Source of the DNA: Betaproteobacteria bacterium UBA2293
GTDB lineage: Bacteria > Pseudomonadota > Gammaproteobacteria > Burkholderiales > Rhodocyclaceae
Length of the DNA stretch: 8,540 bases
Assembly: GCA_002345845.1 (NCBI GenBank)
Contig: DDWF01000166.1
Span: forward strand, 754-9,293
Reading direction: 5' to 3'
A program made the translations under genes and the position numbers. Of the stretch, positions 1 through 6,281 are shown in pieces; the first letter of the stretch is position 1; every line of letters starts with the position of its first letter. The notes under the pieces were generated by a model, which was not told the origin of the DNA, did not search any database, and worked only from the letters and a program-made list of their open reading frames with translations.

Positions 1-591
1 GATGGCCTGGCGGGCGACGTCGTTGAAGGCGATGTTCTGTGCCGACAGCTTCGGCGCCGCGGCGATGACGATCGAATTGCGGATGCGTTCCGGGTAGGTG
101 ATGCTCCAGCGCAGCGCCTGCATGCCACCCAGGCTGCCGCCCATGACCGCCGCCCAGCTGTCGATGCCGAGCAGATCGGCGAGGCGGGCCTGGGCATGGA
201 CCCAGTCGATCACCGCGACGATCGGGAAATCGGCGCCCCACGGCTTGCCGGTCGCCGGATTGAGCGTCGACGGCCCGGTCGAGCCGTGGCAGCCGCCGAG
301 GTTGTTCACGCCAACGATGAAATAGCGATCGGTGTCGAGCGGCCGGCCGGGGCCGATGATGTTATCCCACCAGCCGATGTTTTCCGGCGCGTCGGCATAG
401 TGGCCGGCGACATGGTGATGGCCGGAAAGGGCGTGGCAGATGAGGATGGCGTTCGATTTGGCGGCGTTCAGCGTGCCGTAGGTCTCGTAGACCAGATCGT
501 AGGCCGGCAGAACGCCGCCGCTGCGCAATTGCAGAGGCTGATCGAAATGAGCGCGCTGTGAATGTACGGCGCCGACGGATTGTCCTGACAT
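1..591 (-). CDS. metX: Homoserine O-acyltransferase MetX (3' end cut off by window)
   Basis: Cytoplasmic alpha/beta-hydrolase-fold enzyme that acylates the hydroxyl of L-homoserine, the committing step of methionine synthesis. The window holds the first 197 residues; the family is usually about 370-380, so the C-terminal half with the catalytic Asp and His lies beyond base 1. Visible family marks are an [10 protein letters not shown] strand near residue 33, an [12 protein letters not shown] segment (54-65), the [13 protein letters not shown] block (96-108), and the nucleophile elbow [10 protein letters not shown] with the likely catalytic Ser153. The ATG at 591 is preceded by AGGA at 597-600, a good ribosome binding site. 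The residues that decide acetyl- versus succinyl-CoA use lie in the missing half, so MetXA versus MetXS cannot be settled here. The SAM-II-like leader upstream independently supports a methionine role. Confidence 0.95.
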   Translation of the reverse strand, partial: MSGQSVGAVHSQRAHFDQPLQLRSGGVLPAYDLVYETYGTLNAAKSNAILICHALSGHHHVAGHYADAPENIGWWDNIIGPGRPLDTDRYFIVGVNNLGGCHGSTGPSTLNPATGKPWGADFPIVAVIDWVHAQARLADLLGIDSWAAVMGGSLGGMQALRWSITYPERIRNSIVIAAAPKLSAQNIAFNDVARQAI

Positions 592-596
592 GCGAT

Positions 597-600
597 TCCT
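597..600 (-). promoter_or_regulatory. Ribosome binding site of metX
   Basis: AGGA on the minus strand, five bases before the metX ATG. It lies immediately after the U-rich tail of the leader terminator, so it is transcribed only when RNA polymerase reads through that terminator. Confidence 0.7.
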
Positions 601-601
601 G

Positions 602-640
602 AAAACAAAAAACCCAGTTGGCTGAAAACGCGAACTGGGT
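602..640 (-). terminator. Intrinsic terminator in the metX leader
   Basis: On the minus strand ACCCAGTT (640-633) pairs perfectly with AACTGGGT (619-612). After a C/C mismatch two further G-C pairs form inside (631/621 and 630/622), leaving a 7-nt loop. The 3' arm runs straight into six T (612-607), then G, then four T (605-602). No gene upstream on this strand needs terminating, because the neighbour is divergent. The hairpin sits inside the metX leader, between a SAM-II-like aptamer and the ribosome binding site, as expected for the expression platform of a transcriptional riboswitch. Confidence 0.85.
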
Positions 641-655
641 GGTTCCCGTTTTAGC
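621..655 (-). promoter_or_regulatory. Antiterminator hairpin competing with aptamer and terminator
   Basis: On the minus strand GCTAAAACG (655-647) can pair with CGTTTT-C-AGC (630-621), nine base pairs with one bulged C at 624. After a G/G mismatch (646/631) GAAC (645-642) pairs with GTTC (635-632) around a 6-nt loop. The outer 5' arm is the conserved 3' tail of the SAM-II aptamer. The inner part ties up half of the terminator's 5' arm. The fold therefore cannot coexist with a SAM-bound aptamer or with the terminator. The pairing is seen in the sequence; its role as an antiterminator is inferred. Confidence 0.65.
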
Positions 656-697
656 GGCATTTGTCGCGCGCCCGCAATCAGAGCTCAAATCGGCGCG
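645..697 (-). ncRNA. SAM-II (SAM-alpha) riboswitch aptamer upstream of metX
   Basis: The minus-strand RNA follows the SAM-II core order. The P1 5' strand CGCGCC (697-692) is followed by GATTT, then a loop ending ATTGC. Next comes the P1 3' strand GGCGCG (672-667), then GACAAATG (665-658 region) and the conserved tail GCTAAAACGGG (655-645). P1 gives six G-C pairs. Pseudoknot pairing is available between GCGG (675-672) and CCGC (657-654), with the last G shared with P1. The blocks GATTT, AAATG, GCTAAAA and terminal GGG match the published SAM-II pseudoknot (the metX RNA crystallised from an environmental sequence) as recalled from memory. A small hairpin CGGCA-CCG-TGCCG (712-700) precedes the aptamer. 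SAM-II RNAs typically sit before metA/metX and reduce expression when S-adenosylmethionine is plentiful. Identification is by eye, without a covariance-model search. Confidence 0.88.
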
Positions 698-723
698 GCC
701 GGCACGGTGCCGACAGTGGAACG

Positions 724-752
724 AAGATACCCAGCGCGCCGGTGAATGTCAA
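724..752 (-). promoter_or_regulatory. Sigma70-type promoter of metX
   Basis: Minus-strand -35 TTGACA (752-747), exact consensus, with a 17-base spacer and -10 TATCTT (729-724, four of six consensus bases). The predicted start is near the A at 717, giving a leader of about 126 nt. That leader contains the whole riboswitch and terminator in the right order, which strengthens the call. Confidence 0.75.
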
Positions 753-841
753 TGCAAGCGAGTCCTGCCAGCTGTCTTGTGGGCGGCGTATTTTGATAGA
801 CTGCCGGCAACTGATCTATTACTACAGGAAGCTTGTCGAAA

Positions 842-1432
842 ATGCTGGATCAACGCCGCCATCAGCGCATCCGCTTCTCTTCGCCGCCGACCGTGCGCAT
901 CGGTTATGGCGGCGGACATGACGATGGCGGTATCGAAAACCTGTCGCTGTCAGGGCTGATGGTACGGACGTCTTTGGCCCTCGAAATCGGTCATACCGCC
1001 GGCTGCGAGTTCTCGCTGTTCGGTTCGCCATTGATTGACGTGCCGCTGACCGTCGTCAGCCGCATCGGCGATGTTTATGGCGGTCGCTTCCAGACCGGAC
1101 CGATCAACCAGGTGCTGATCGAAGATGCCATCGAGGCGGCGCTGGCGTCCGGCAACGCCTCCATCCTCAGCGTGCATGAAGTCGGTGGCCGCAAGATCAT
1201 GCGCATTACCGGTGGCTTGAATGGCTCACTGCGTAATGACCTGATGCATGCCCTGACCCGTGTCGGCGTCGACGAAATCGACCTGAAGGCGGTCACTGCC
1301 GTCGATCAGGGAGGGCTGGCGCTCTGTTTCGTCGCCACTGGCCGTTATGGCGCGACCTTGGGCAGTCAGTCGCGGTGTTTTGCCGAGGCCTGGAAGCTGG
1401 CCCAGGCGGCTCCCGGAGCCAGCGGCAACTAA
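842..1432 (+). CDS. PilZ-domain protein with STAS-like C-terminal region
   Basis: A 196-residue soluble protein. The N-terminal 85 residues look like a PilZ cyclic-di-GMP receptor domain. RRHQR at 5-9 supplies the RxxxR arginines, N33-L-S35-L-S-G38 is the (D/N)xSxxG motif, and the strand ending YGGRF is at 79-83. Both binding motifs are intact, so c-di-GMP binding is likely. Residues about 108-190 have STAS-like spacing: a short strand before GGLNG, then an IDLKAVTAVDQGGLAL segment (146-161) where STAS domains have a D-S-G-type turn. The usual phospho-accepting Ser is absent (DQGG, 155-158). The STAS assignment is a weak resemblance. An in-frame TTG at 833 is possible, but AGGAAG at 826-831 would touch it; the ATG at 842, ten bases downstream, fits better. 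The gene converges on a GGDEF-EAL gene, so signal synthesis and reception may be linked. Its output is unknown. Confidence 0.85.
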   Translation: MLDQRRHQRIRFSSPPTVRIGYGGGHDDGGIENLSLSGLMVRTSLALEIGHTAGCEFSLFGSPLIDVPLTVVSRIGDVYGGRFQTGPINQVLIEDAIEAALASGNASILSVHEVGGRKIMRITGGLNGSLRNDLMHALTRVGVDEIDLKAVTAVDQGGLALCFVATGRYGATLGSQSRCFAEAWKLAQAAPGASGN

Positions 1433-1458
1433 CTGAGTGGCAGGCGGTTGCCCCTCAG
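1433..1458. terminator. Hairpin between convergent genes, possible shared terminator
   Basis: CTGAG-T-GGCA, a 6-base loop, then TGCC-C-CTCAG: nine pairs with one mismatch. The hairpin starts right after the stop of the PilZ gene and contains the stop codon of the opposing gene. It is symmetric and could serve both directions, but no T-run follows on either strand, so an intrinsic terminator is only a possibility. Confidence 0.4.
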
Positions 1459-3545
1459 GCCGGGCGCAGCAGGCTGCCCTGTAGCCAGCAGGAGAGCAGT
1501 TCGCGCGGTGCCACCGCGCTCCCCAGGGCATAACTGATGCCGATCTGTTTCAGCTTGTCGATGCTGTGCATGTCGTCGATGCCATCGGCGATGGAGAATA
1601 TGTGCTGGTCGGCGGTGATTTCCTGTATGGCCCGCAGCAACGCCGTCGATGCACGCTTGCCGCCGAGATCCCGGGTCAGGCTGCGGCTCAGCTTGACGCA
1701 AGTGGGGGCGATGCTGCGCAAATGGCTGAATGAGGACAAGCCACCACCGAAATCGGAGAGGCCAATCTGGCAACCCAGGTCGCGAGCCTGACGCGAAAAC
1801 TCGATGGCCTGGCTGGTCAGCTGGCCGCAGATGTCCTCGGACAGCATCAGGCATAGGCCACTGCCATCGATCTGGCGTTCGGTCAGGCGCCGGCCGATGC
1901 CTTCGATGATGCGCCGCTGGTTGAGGGCGGCACTCGACAGCGGCACCAGGCAGAACAGGGGGCGGCGGCGTTGCCCGGCCTCGGCCAGCGCGGCGATGGC
2001 CATATCCACCAGACGCAGATCGATCTCCGGCGCCAGATCGTAGCGCTCGGCGGCATCAAGCAGTGCGGCCAGCGCCACCGGTGACTGGCCGGGTTCGAGC
2101 AGGTGGGCGGTGATTTCGACGCAGGCGGTCGCTGGACAATCCTGCTGCAGTGCAGACAGCGGCATGACCTCGACTTGCAGGTGGCCGGCGTCCAGGGCCT
2201 CGCCGATGCGGCTGGCCCAACCGTTGCCTTCCTGGCGACGTTCCGGTTTGCTGCTCGCTTCCTGTTCGCAAACCTGATTGCGACCACTGTCCTTGGCCCG
2301 GTAACAGGCGGCGTCGCCGGCGGCGAGAATGCCGGTGATGTTGTCCACGTGCGCGTTGATGGGCGTCAGGCCGATGCTGGCGCCGATGGCGAAGACCTTG
2401 TCCTGCCAGATGAAGCGGAAGGCGCTGGCCAGAGCGCAGAGATCGTCGGCTACCTGGCGTGCGCGATGACCGCTGCAACTGGCCAGGATGATGCCGAATT
2501 CGTCGCCGCCAATGCGGGCCAGGGTATCCTCCTCGCGCAGGCGTCCGCGGAAGAGCTGGGCAATCTGGCGCAATAGCTCGTCGCCGGCCAGATGGCCGCA
2601 GGAGTCGTTGACCGGCTTGAAGCGGTCGAGGTCGATGAACAATGCCGAGCTTTCTTCGCCGCCGGTCTTCACGGCCTCCAGGGCCTGTTCGAGGCGGTGT
2701 TCGAATTCGCGCCGGTTGTAGAGGCCGGTGAGCGCATCGTGACGGGCCTGAAAGGCGAGCTGGGCGGTCGCTTCCTCGATGCGCGCCTGCAGCGAGTCGT
2801 GCGCTTCCTCGATATGGCTGGCCATGTCATTGAAGCCTTGCTCGAGAAAGCCGATTTCGCCGCCGGAGCTGACCGTGACGCGTGTATCGAGGCGCCCCGA
2901 AGACATGTCGGTAACTGCCTTGACCAGTCGCTTGACCGGACGGGCCAGGTTGTCGGCCATGGCGATGGCGAGGACGGCGAGAATCAGCAGGCCGATGAAG
3001 ACGATCAGCAGGCCGCGTACCAGCAGTTCGTGCTGGCGGGCGGCGAGTTCGCTCTTGTCGAATTCGACGAAGACGTGACCGATGGTTTCCGGCGTGCTTT
3101 CCAGATTGCTCGCCGGAATCTCGAACAACTCGTCGGTTTCCTGCAGTGAGCGTCGAACCGGGGCACCAAAGGCGATCCAGTCGGCAGTTTCGGCGACGAT
3201 GCCGGGTTCCTGCAGGTTCGAGCGCAGGCTTTCGCTGGCCAGCGAAACGCGGCCGCTGACGGCGATGGCACGCCCCTTCTGGTTAACGATGATGGCCGCC
3301 TTGACGCCGGATTCCTGGACCGTCGCCTGGGCGAGGCCGTACAGCCCCTCGATCTGGCCGGCGATGATGCCGTATTCGCTGATCGGTGCCAGGTAGCGGA
3401 CGGTGGCCGTACCCTTGGCGCGCAATTCGCCTTCCAGAGTGCGCATGCCGCTGATGGTGAAATAGGCGACCAGAGCAATGGCGATCAGCGTACTCGGCAA
3501 CAGCGTCAACAGCAGCAGCCGATGGCGAAGGGTTATCTGGTTCAT
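1455..3545 (-). CDS. Membrane sensor protein: periplasmic domain-HAMP-GGDEF-degenerate EAL
   Basis: A 696-residue inner-membrane protein. Membrane segments are near residues 9-31 and 177-198, with a periplasmic domain of about 145 residues between. The N-terminus (LRHRLLLLTLLPSTLIA, then SEYG at 56-59) recalls the periplasmic sensor of BarA-type kinases (PF09984-like), a resemblance from memory. A HAMP linker (about 199-250) and short coiled coil precede the GGDEF domain (about 265-425). That domain has intact metal ligands (D305, D307), signature GGDEF at 346-350, and the RxxD inhibitory site R337-EE-D340 five residues upstream, so diguanylate cyclase activity with product feedback is likely. 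The EAL-like domain (about 445-690) is degraded: EIT replaces EAL at 477-479, SDFGGG (597-602) replaces DDFGTG, and VKLS (617-620) replaces LKID. Phosphodiesterase activity is thus unlikely. The start overlaps the upstream binding-protein stop (ATGA) and has GGGAG five bases before it. Confidence 0.93.
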   Translation of the reverse strand: MNQITLRHRLLLLTLLPSTLIAIALVAYFTISGMRTLEGELRAKGTATVRYLAPISEYGIIAGQIEGLYGLAQATVQESGVKAAIIVNQKGRAIAVSGRVSLASESLRSNLQEPGIVAETADWIAFGAPVRRSLQETDELFEIPASNLESTPETIGHVFVEFDKSELAARQHELLVRGLLIVFIGLLILAVLAIAMADNLARPVKRLVKAVTDMSSGRLDTRVTVSSGGEIGFLEQGFNDMASHIEEAHDSLQARIEEATAQLAFQARHDALTGLYNRREFEHRLEQALEAVKTGGEESSALFIDLDRFKPVNDSCGHLAGDELLRQIAQLFRGRLREEDTLARIGGDEFGIILASCSGHRARQVADDLCALASAFRFIWQDKVFAIGASIGLTPINAHVDNITGILAAGDAACYRAKDSGRNQVCEQEASSKPERRQEGNGWASRIGEALDAGHLQVEVMPLSALQQDCPATACVEITAHLLEPGQSPVALAALLDAAERYDLAPEIDLRLVDMAIAALAEAGQRRRPLFCLVPLSSAALNQRRIIEGIGRRLTERQIDGSGLCLMLSEDICGQLTSQAIEFSRQARDLGCQIGLSDFGGGLSSFSHLRSIAPTCVKLSRSLTRDLGGKRASTALLRAIQEITADQHIFSIADGIDDMHSIDKLKQIGISYALGSAVAPRELLSCWLQGSLLRPA

Positions 3546-4450
3546 CGTGACTCCCGTTCGGCGAGGATGCCCTGCCGAATGGTGATTTCATCGGGAATGC
3601 CCAGGCCGAGTGCATGGGCGACGTTCTGATTGATCGAGATGGCGAACATCGACGGGGGGATCGCGCCAGCCACCAGCGGTGGCGGTCCGAGAATCAGTTC
3701 GGCCGTCTGGCCGGCGATCTGGGTCGGCGTCGTATACAACGCGGCGAGGGCGCCCGCCTTGACGAAGGCCGCCGAGTAGGCGACCACCGGTCGTTGATGA
3801 CGGTAGGAGGTGACCAGGATGGCCTTGATGTTGTCGCGTTTGTAGATACTGGCGTCGGGCTGGGCGAGCAGCACATTGACGCGCGGCAGCAGCGCATTGA
3901 GGGCGCCGAGCAGGCCGCCGGCATTGTCGCTGGCCGACTCGCTGTCGAGGCTCAGGCCGACGGCGGAAAGCTGCTGGCGGAGCAGCGTCGTGCTGCCTTT
4001 GGTTTCTTCGCTGAGAAGTATGCCAACGCGTTTGTGGTCAGGCAGCAGATGGCGCAGGAAGCTGGCCTGGCGGGATGCTGGCTGGTCGAGGGTGATGGCG
4101 GTGAGGCGGGGGCGCGGGGGCGGCGAATCGGCGATGATCTGTTCGTAGCTCTGCCGCGGCAGCAGCGTGGCGATGATCGGTGTCGAGCCGCCGCTGGCCA
4201 GGACGCTACGCAGTGCCTGGCTGCCGGCGGTGACGATCAGGTCATGGCGCGGCGAGGCAGGAGCGCCGCTGGGCGCTCTGGCGCGGGTGGCGATATGCCA
4301 GCCGGAACCCTTCAGGGCGTCATGCAGGGCGTCGGAAAATTCCGTATAGGGTGCGCTGTCGTCGCTGAGCACCAGGATGATGCTGCCGGCCCAGGCCTTT
4401 GGCATCATGATGACGAGCAGGATGAGGGCAAGGAGGGCGAAACGGCGCAT
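3542..4450 (-). CDS. Periplasmic ABC-type substrate-binding protein (PF04392-like)
   Basis: A 302-residue exported protein. The Sec signal peptide covers residues 1-21 (two Arg, a Leu-rich core, AWA before the cut). The mature part resembles the ABC_sub_bind/COG2984 fold. An early strand IILVLSDDSAPY (24-35) is followed by VTAGSQALRSVL (73-84), RVGILLSEET (141-150), and a late VVAYSAAFVKAGALAALYTTP stretch (222-242) with AGQTAELILG (246-255). No lipobox is seen, so it should be a soluble periplasmic protein. No permease or ATPase gene lies nearby. Instead its last four bases overlap the start of a membrane GGDEF-EAL protein, which suggests it presents a ligand to that protein's periplasmic domain; this is inference. 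The ligand cannot be told from sequence. The SCO1 gene lies 52 nt upstream on the same strand, so co-transcription is likely. GAGG lies twelve bases before the ATG, slightly far. Confidence 0.85.
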   Translation of the reverse strand: MRRFALLALILLVIMMPKAWAGSIILVLSDDSAPYTEFSDALHDALKGSGWHIATRARAPSGAPASPRHDLIVTAGSQALRSVLASGGSTPIIATLLPRQSYEQIIADSPPPRPRLTAITLDQPASRQASFLRHLLPDHKRVGILLSEETKGSTTLLRQQLSAVGLSLDSESASDNAGGLLGALNALLPRVNVLLAQPDASIYKRDNIKAILVTSYRHQRPVVAYSAAFVKAGALAALYTTPTQIAGQTAELILGPPPLVAGAIPPSMFAISINQNVAHALGLGIPDEITIRQGILAERESR

Positions 4451-4502
4451 GGCCGGATATTGCCTCAGGGGGTGTGCCGGCGCAATGCGTGCGGCTACGG
4501 GA

Positions 4503-5093
4503 TCAACGCTGGTCGAGCAACTCGCCGAGGCGGGTGTTCAATTCCGCCTGTGGCGTGGCGTAGGCAAATTTGCGTACGACCTGACCGTCGGGGCCCAGCA
4601 GGATCATGCCGGCCGAGTGATCGACGGCGTAATGCGCGGGGTTGCCACCCGGGTCATGCACTTTGGCGTAGCGGATGCGGAAGTTGTCGGCGGCACGGCG
4701 GACCAGTGCGGGTGAGCCGGTCAGGCCGAGAATGCGCGGATCGAAGAAGCGCGTGTAGGTTTGCAGCACTTCACCGCTGTCACGCTCCGGGTCCACGGTG
4801 ATGAAAATGGCTTGCAGGCGCTGCGCCCGCTCGCCAAGGTATTGCAGGATGCCGGCCATCTCGACCAAGGTCGTCGGGCAAATGTCAGGGCAGTAGGTGT
4901 AGCCGAAGGCGATCAGCTGGAAACGGCCGCGGAAGTCCTCATTGCTGACCGACCGGCCGTTCGGATCCTGCAGCAGGTAGCGCGGCACGATGGACGGATT
5001 TTGCTCGGCCAGCAGCAGCTCATGCGCCGATTGGCCGGTCGCCTGTCCGGCCAGAACGCAAAGGGCGGCGGCGAGCAGGCGGCGGCGTTTCAT
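4503..5093 (-). CDS. SCO1/SenC/PrrC-family copper chaperone / thiol protein
   Basis: A 196-residue thioredoxin-fold protein of the SCO family, which delivers copper to the CuA site of cytochrome c oxidase or reduces its cysteines. The copper-binding CxxxC motif is C68-PDI-C72 in the segment GYTYCPDICP, the partner histidine is H159 in VDHSAGMILLGPDG, and VDPERD is at 100-105. The N-terminus (RRR, then a hydrophobic stretch to about residue 19) is a signal peptide or membrane anchor, putting the domain in the periplasm. Length is normal for bacterial members. Its ATG overlaps the stop of the small exported protein upstream by four bases (ATGA) and has no clear ribosome binding site, so translational coupling is likely. 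No oxidase genes are in the window, so the target is unknown. Confidence 0.93.
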   Translation of the reverse strand: MKRRRLLAAALCVLAGQATGQSAHELLLAEQNPSIVPRYLLQDPNGRSVSNEDFRGRFQLIAFGYTYCPDICPTTLVEMAGILQYLGERAQRLQAIFITVDPERDSGEVLQTYTRFFDPRILGLTGSPALVRRAADNFRIRYAKVHDPGGNPAHYAVDHSAGMILLGPDGQVVRKFAYATPQAELNTRLGELLDQR

Positions 5094-5425
5094 CGCGGTG
5101 CCGGGTAGGCGGCCTGCAACGCCTTTTCTGCCGTCTCGAGGCGAGCGGCCAGGGTGGCGGTGTCCGGGCAGCTGAGGCCCTTGCCCTGTTCGAGGAAGGC
5201 ACCATTCGTCGCCTGTTCGAAAATTTCGCCGATGGCCCGGGTCTTCGGCGCCGTCGTCTGCACGCTGTTACGCGCCCGGCTGACGATGGCCGGTTGCTGG
5301 CAGGCGAGGGCGATGCCGTTGATGCGGCCGAGCTGGTCGACGGCAACCGTGCCGGCATCGGCGGCCAGGCTGGGCGCGGCAACAGCGCTCAGCGCCAGCA
5401 GAAGCAAGGGAACGGCAGCTTTCAT
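5090..5425 (-). CDS. Small exported protein with two cysteines, unknown function
   Basis: I do not recognise the family. The 111-residue product begins with a clear Sec signal peptide (MKAAV, a Leu/Ala core, cut probably after SLA or LAA near residue 21-22). The mature protein of about 90 residues has exactly two cysteines, C42 in ALACQQP and C86 in LSCPD, which could form a disulfide. The C-terminal segment after C86 (about 88-107) is Ala-rich and probably helical. The pattern of two cysteines followed by a helix faintly recalls Rap1a/Tai-like small periplasmic proteins, too weak to assign. A longer reading from an ATG at 5449 is open, but the ATG at 5425 has GAGGA in front at good spacing and starts directly with the signal peptide. 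Coupling to SCO1 by a 4-nt overlap hints at a partner in periplasmic copper or thiol chemistry (inference). Confidence 0.75.
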   Translation of the reverse strand: MKAAVPLLLLALSAVAAPSLAADAGTVAVDQLGRINGIALACQQPAIVSRARNSVQTTAPKTRAIGEIFEQATNGAFLEQGKGLSCPDTATLAARLETAEKALQAAYPAPR

Positions 5426-5452
5426 GTTCGGATTCCTCGGGTTAGGCAACCG

Positions 5453-5458
5453 ATTATA
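5453..5458 (-). promoter_or_regulatory. Perfect -10 box (TATAAT), possible promoter of the SCO1 operon
   Basis: TATAAT on the minus strand, 27 bases before the ATG of the small exported protein. It would give a start near 5446 and a leader of about 20 nt that keeps the GAGGA ribosome binding site. No recognisable -35 lies 16-18 bases upstream, where the sequence is GC-rich, so an activator or alternative contacts would be needed. It lies in the 57-nt gap after the cobalamin genes, a sensible place for a new transcription unit. Confidence 0.45.
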
Positions 5459-5482
5459 GGCAGCGCCCGGCCGCTGGCTTTC

Positions 5483-6274
5483 TTACAGATCAAAAATGGC
5501 CTGCAATTGCGGCAGGCCTTCGCTGATGGCCACCGGCCCCGGCGTCAGGATGATCGCCGACTTGATCTCGTGCAACCGGCCGTCGCGCACCGCCGGCACC
5601 GTCTCCCAGCCCGGCCGGGCGGCGATGCGCTCGGGGCGGAAGTGCTTGCCGCACCAGGAGCCGATGATGATCTCCGGCGCCGCGGCGATCACCGCCTCCG
5701 GTGTCGGCCGGCGGTCCTTGGCCAGCGGCGAACGTGCCTGCTCGGCGAAGACGTCCTCGCCGCCAGCGATCTCGATCAGCTCCGAAGCCCAGCGGATGCC
5801 GCTGATCAGCGGCTCGTCCCATTCCTCGAAATAGACGCGCGGAGGGCGGCCGGTGCGCGCCAGGCGGGCGGTGGCGTGGGTGCGGGCTTCGGCGATCTGC
5901 GCTTCCAGTTGGGCGACGATGGCCAGTGCCTTGTCCTCGGCGCCGACCAGCCGGCCGACGGTTTCGACCATGCCGAGAATGTCCTCGACGCTGCGCGTGT
6001 TGAAGGCATAGACCGGCACGCCGGCCTTGATCAGGTCGCGGGCGATGTCGCCCTGCAGGTCGGAGAAGGTCAACACCAGGTCGGGCTGCACCGCGAGGAT
6101 CTTGTCAATGTCGCCGCTGGTGAAGGCGAAGACCTTTGGTTTTTCCTTGCGCGCTTCGGGCGGGCGCACGGTATAGCCGGAAATGCCGACGATGCGGTCG
6201 TGTTCGCCGAGGGCGTAAAGCACCTCCACGGTTTCGGTGGTCAGGCAGACGATGCGTTGGGGCAGGCGGCTCAT
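5483..6274 (-). CDS. BtuF-like cobalamin-binding protein without signal peptide
   Basis: A 263-residue member of the BtuF/FecB-like periplasmic binding fold (COG0614). The first lobe begins at once with QRIVCLTTETVEVLYALG (6-23), then IVGISGYTVRPPEA (28-41) and ILAVQPDLVLTFSDLQ (59-74). The second lobe has IRWASELIEIAGGEDVF (160-176), TPEAVIAAAPEIIIG (191-205) and a C-terminal ILTPGPVAISEGLPQL (242-257). It starts where a mature binding protein would start, with no hydrophobic leader. The upstream gene ends only seven bases before its ATG, leaving no room for one. As written it should be cytoplasmic. It directly follows btuF, so a corrinoid ligand is the natural guess, but a scavenging, storage or sensing role in the cytoplasm is unproven. 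The ribosome binding site is weak (GTGAG). Confidence is high for the fold, lower for the ligand. Confidence 0.85.
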   Translation of the reverse strand: MSRLPQRIVCLTTETVEVLYALGEHDRIVGISGYTVRPPEARKEKPKVFAFTSGDIDKILAVQPDLVLTFSDLQGDIARDLIKAGVPVYAFNTRSVEDILGMVETVGRLVGAEDKALAIVAQLEAQIAEARTHATARLARTGRPPRVYFEEWDEPLISGIRWASELIEIAGGEDVFAEQARSPLAKDRRPTPEAVIAAAPEIIIGSWCGKHFRPERIAARPGWETVPAVRDGRLHEIKSAIILTPGPVAISEGLPQLQAIFDL

Positions 6275-6281
6275 GGGCGAC

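Noticed and set aside
793..822. Plus-strand TTGATA-18-TATTAC as PilZ gene promoter
   Set aside because: The predicted start would fall near 829, inside the ribosome binding site AGGAAG (826-831), so the message would lose it. Not convincing.
833..841. TTG at 833 as PilZ start
   Set aside because: AGGAAG ends only one base before it; the ATG at 842 has workable spacing.
618..959. Plus-strand open frames crossing the metX leader
   Set aside because: They overlap the promoter, riboswitch and the start of the PilZ gene in other frames, lack a ribosome binding site and show no protein family.
3614..4801. 395-codon open frame on the plus strand
   Set aside because: Antisense to the binding-protein and SCO1 genes, Arg/Gly-rich with no recognisable motif; a GC-driven shadow.
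5426..5449. Earlier ATG at 5449 for the small exported protein
   Set aside because: It would add eight polar residues before a standard signal peptide, and the GAGGA site fits only the ATG at 5425.
5461..5476. Hairpin CAGCG/CGCTG after the signal-less BtuF-like gene as a terminator
   Set aside because: Only five pairs and no T-run on the minus strand; it may simply be GC-rich spacer.
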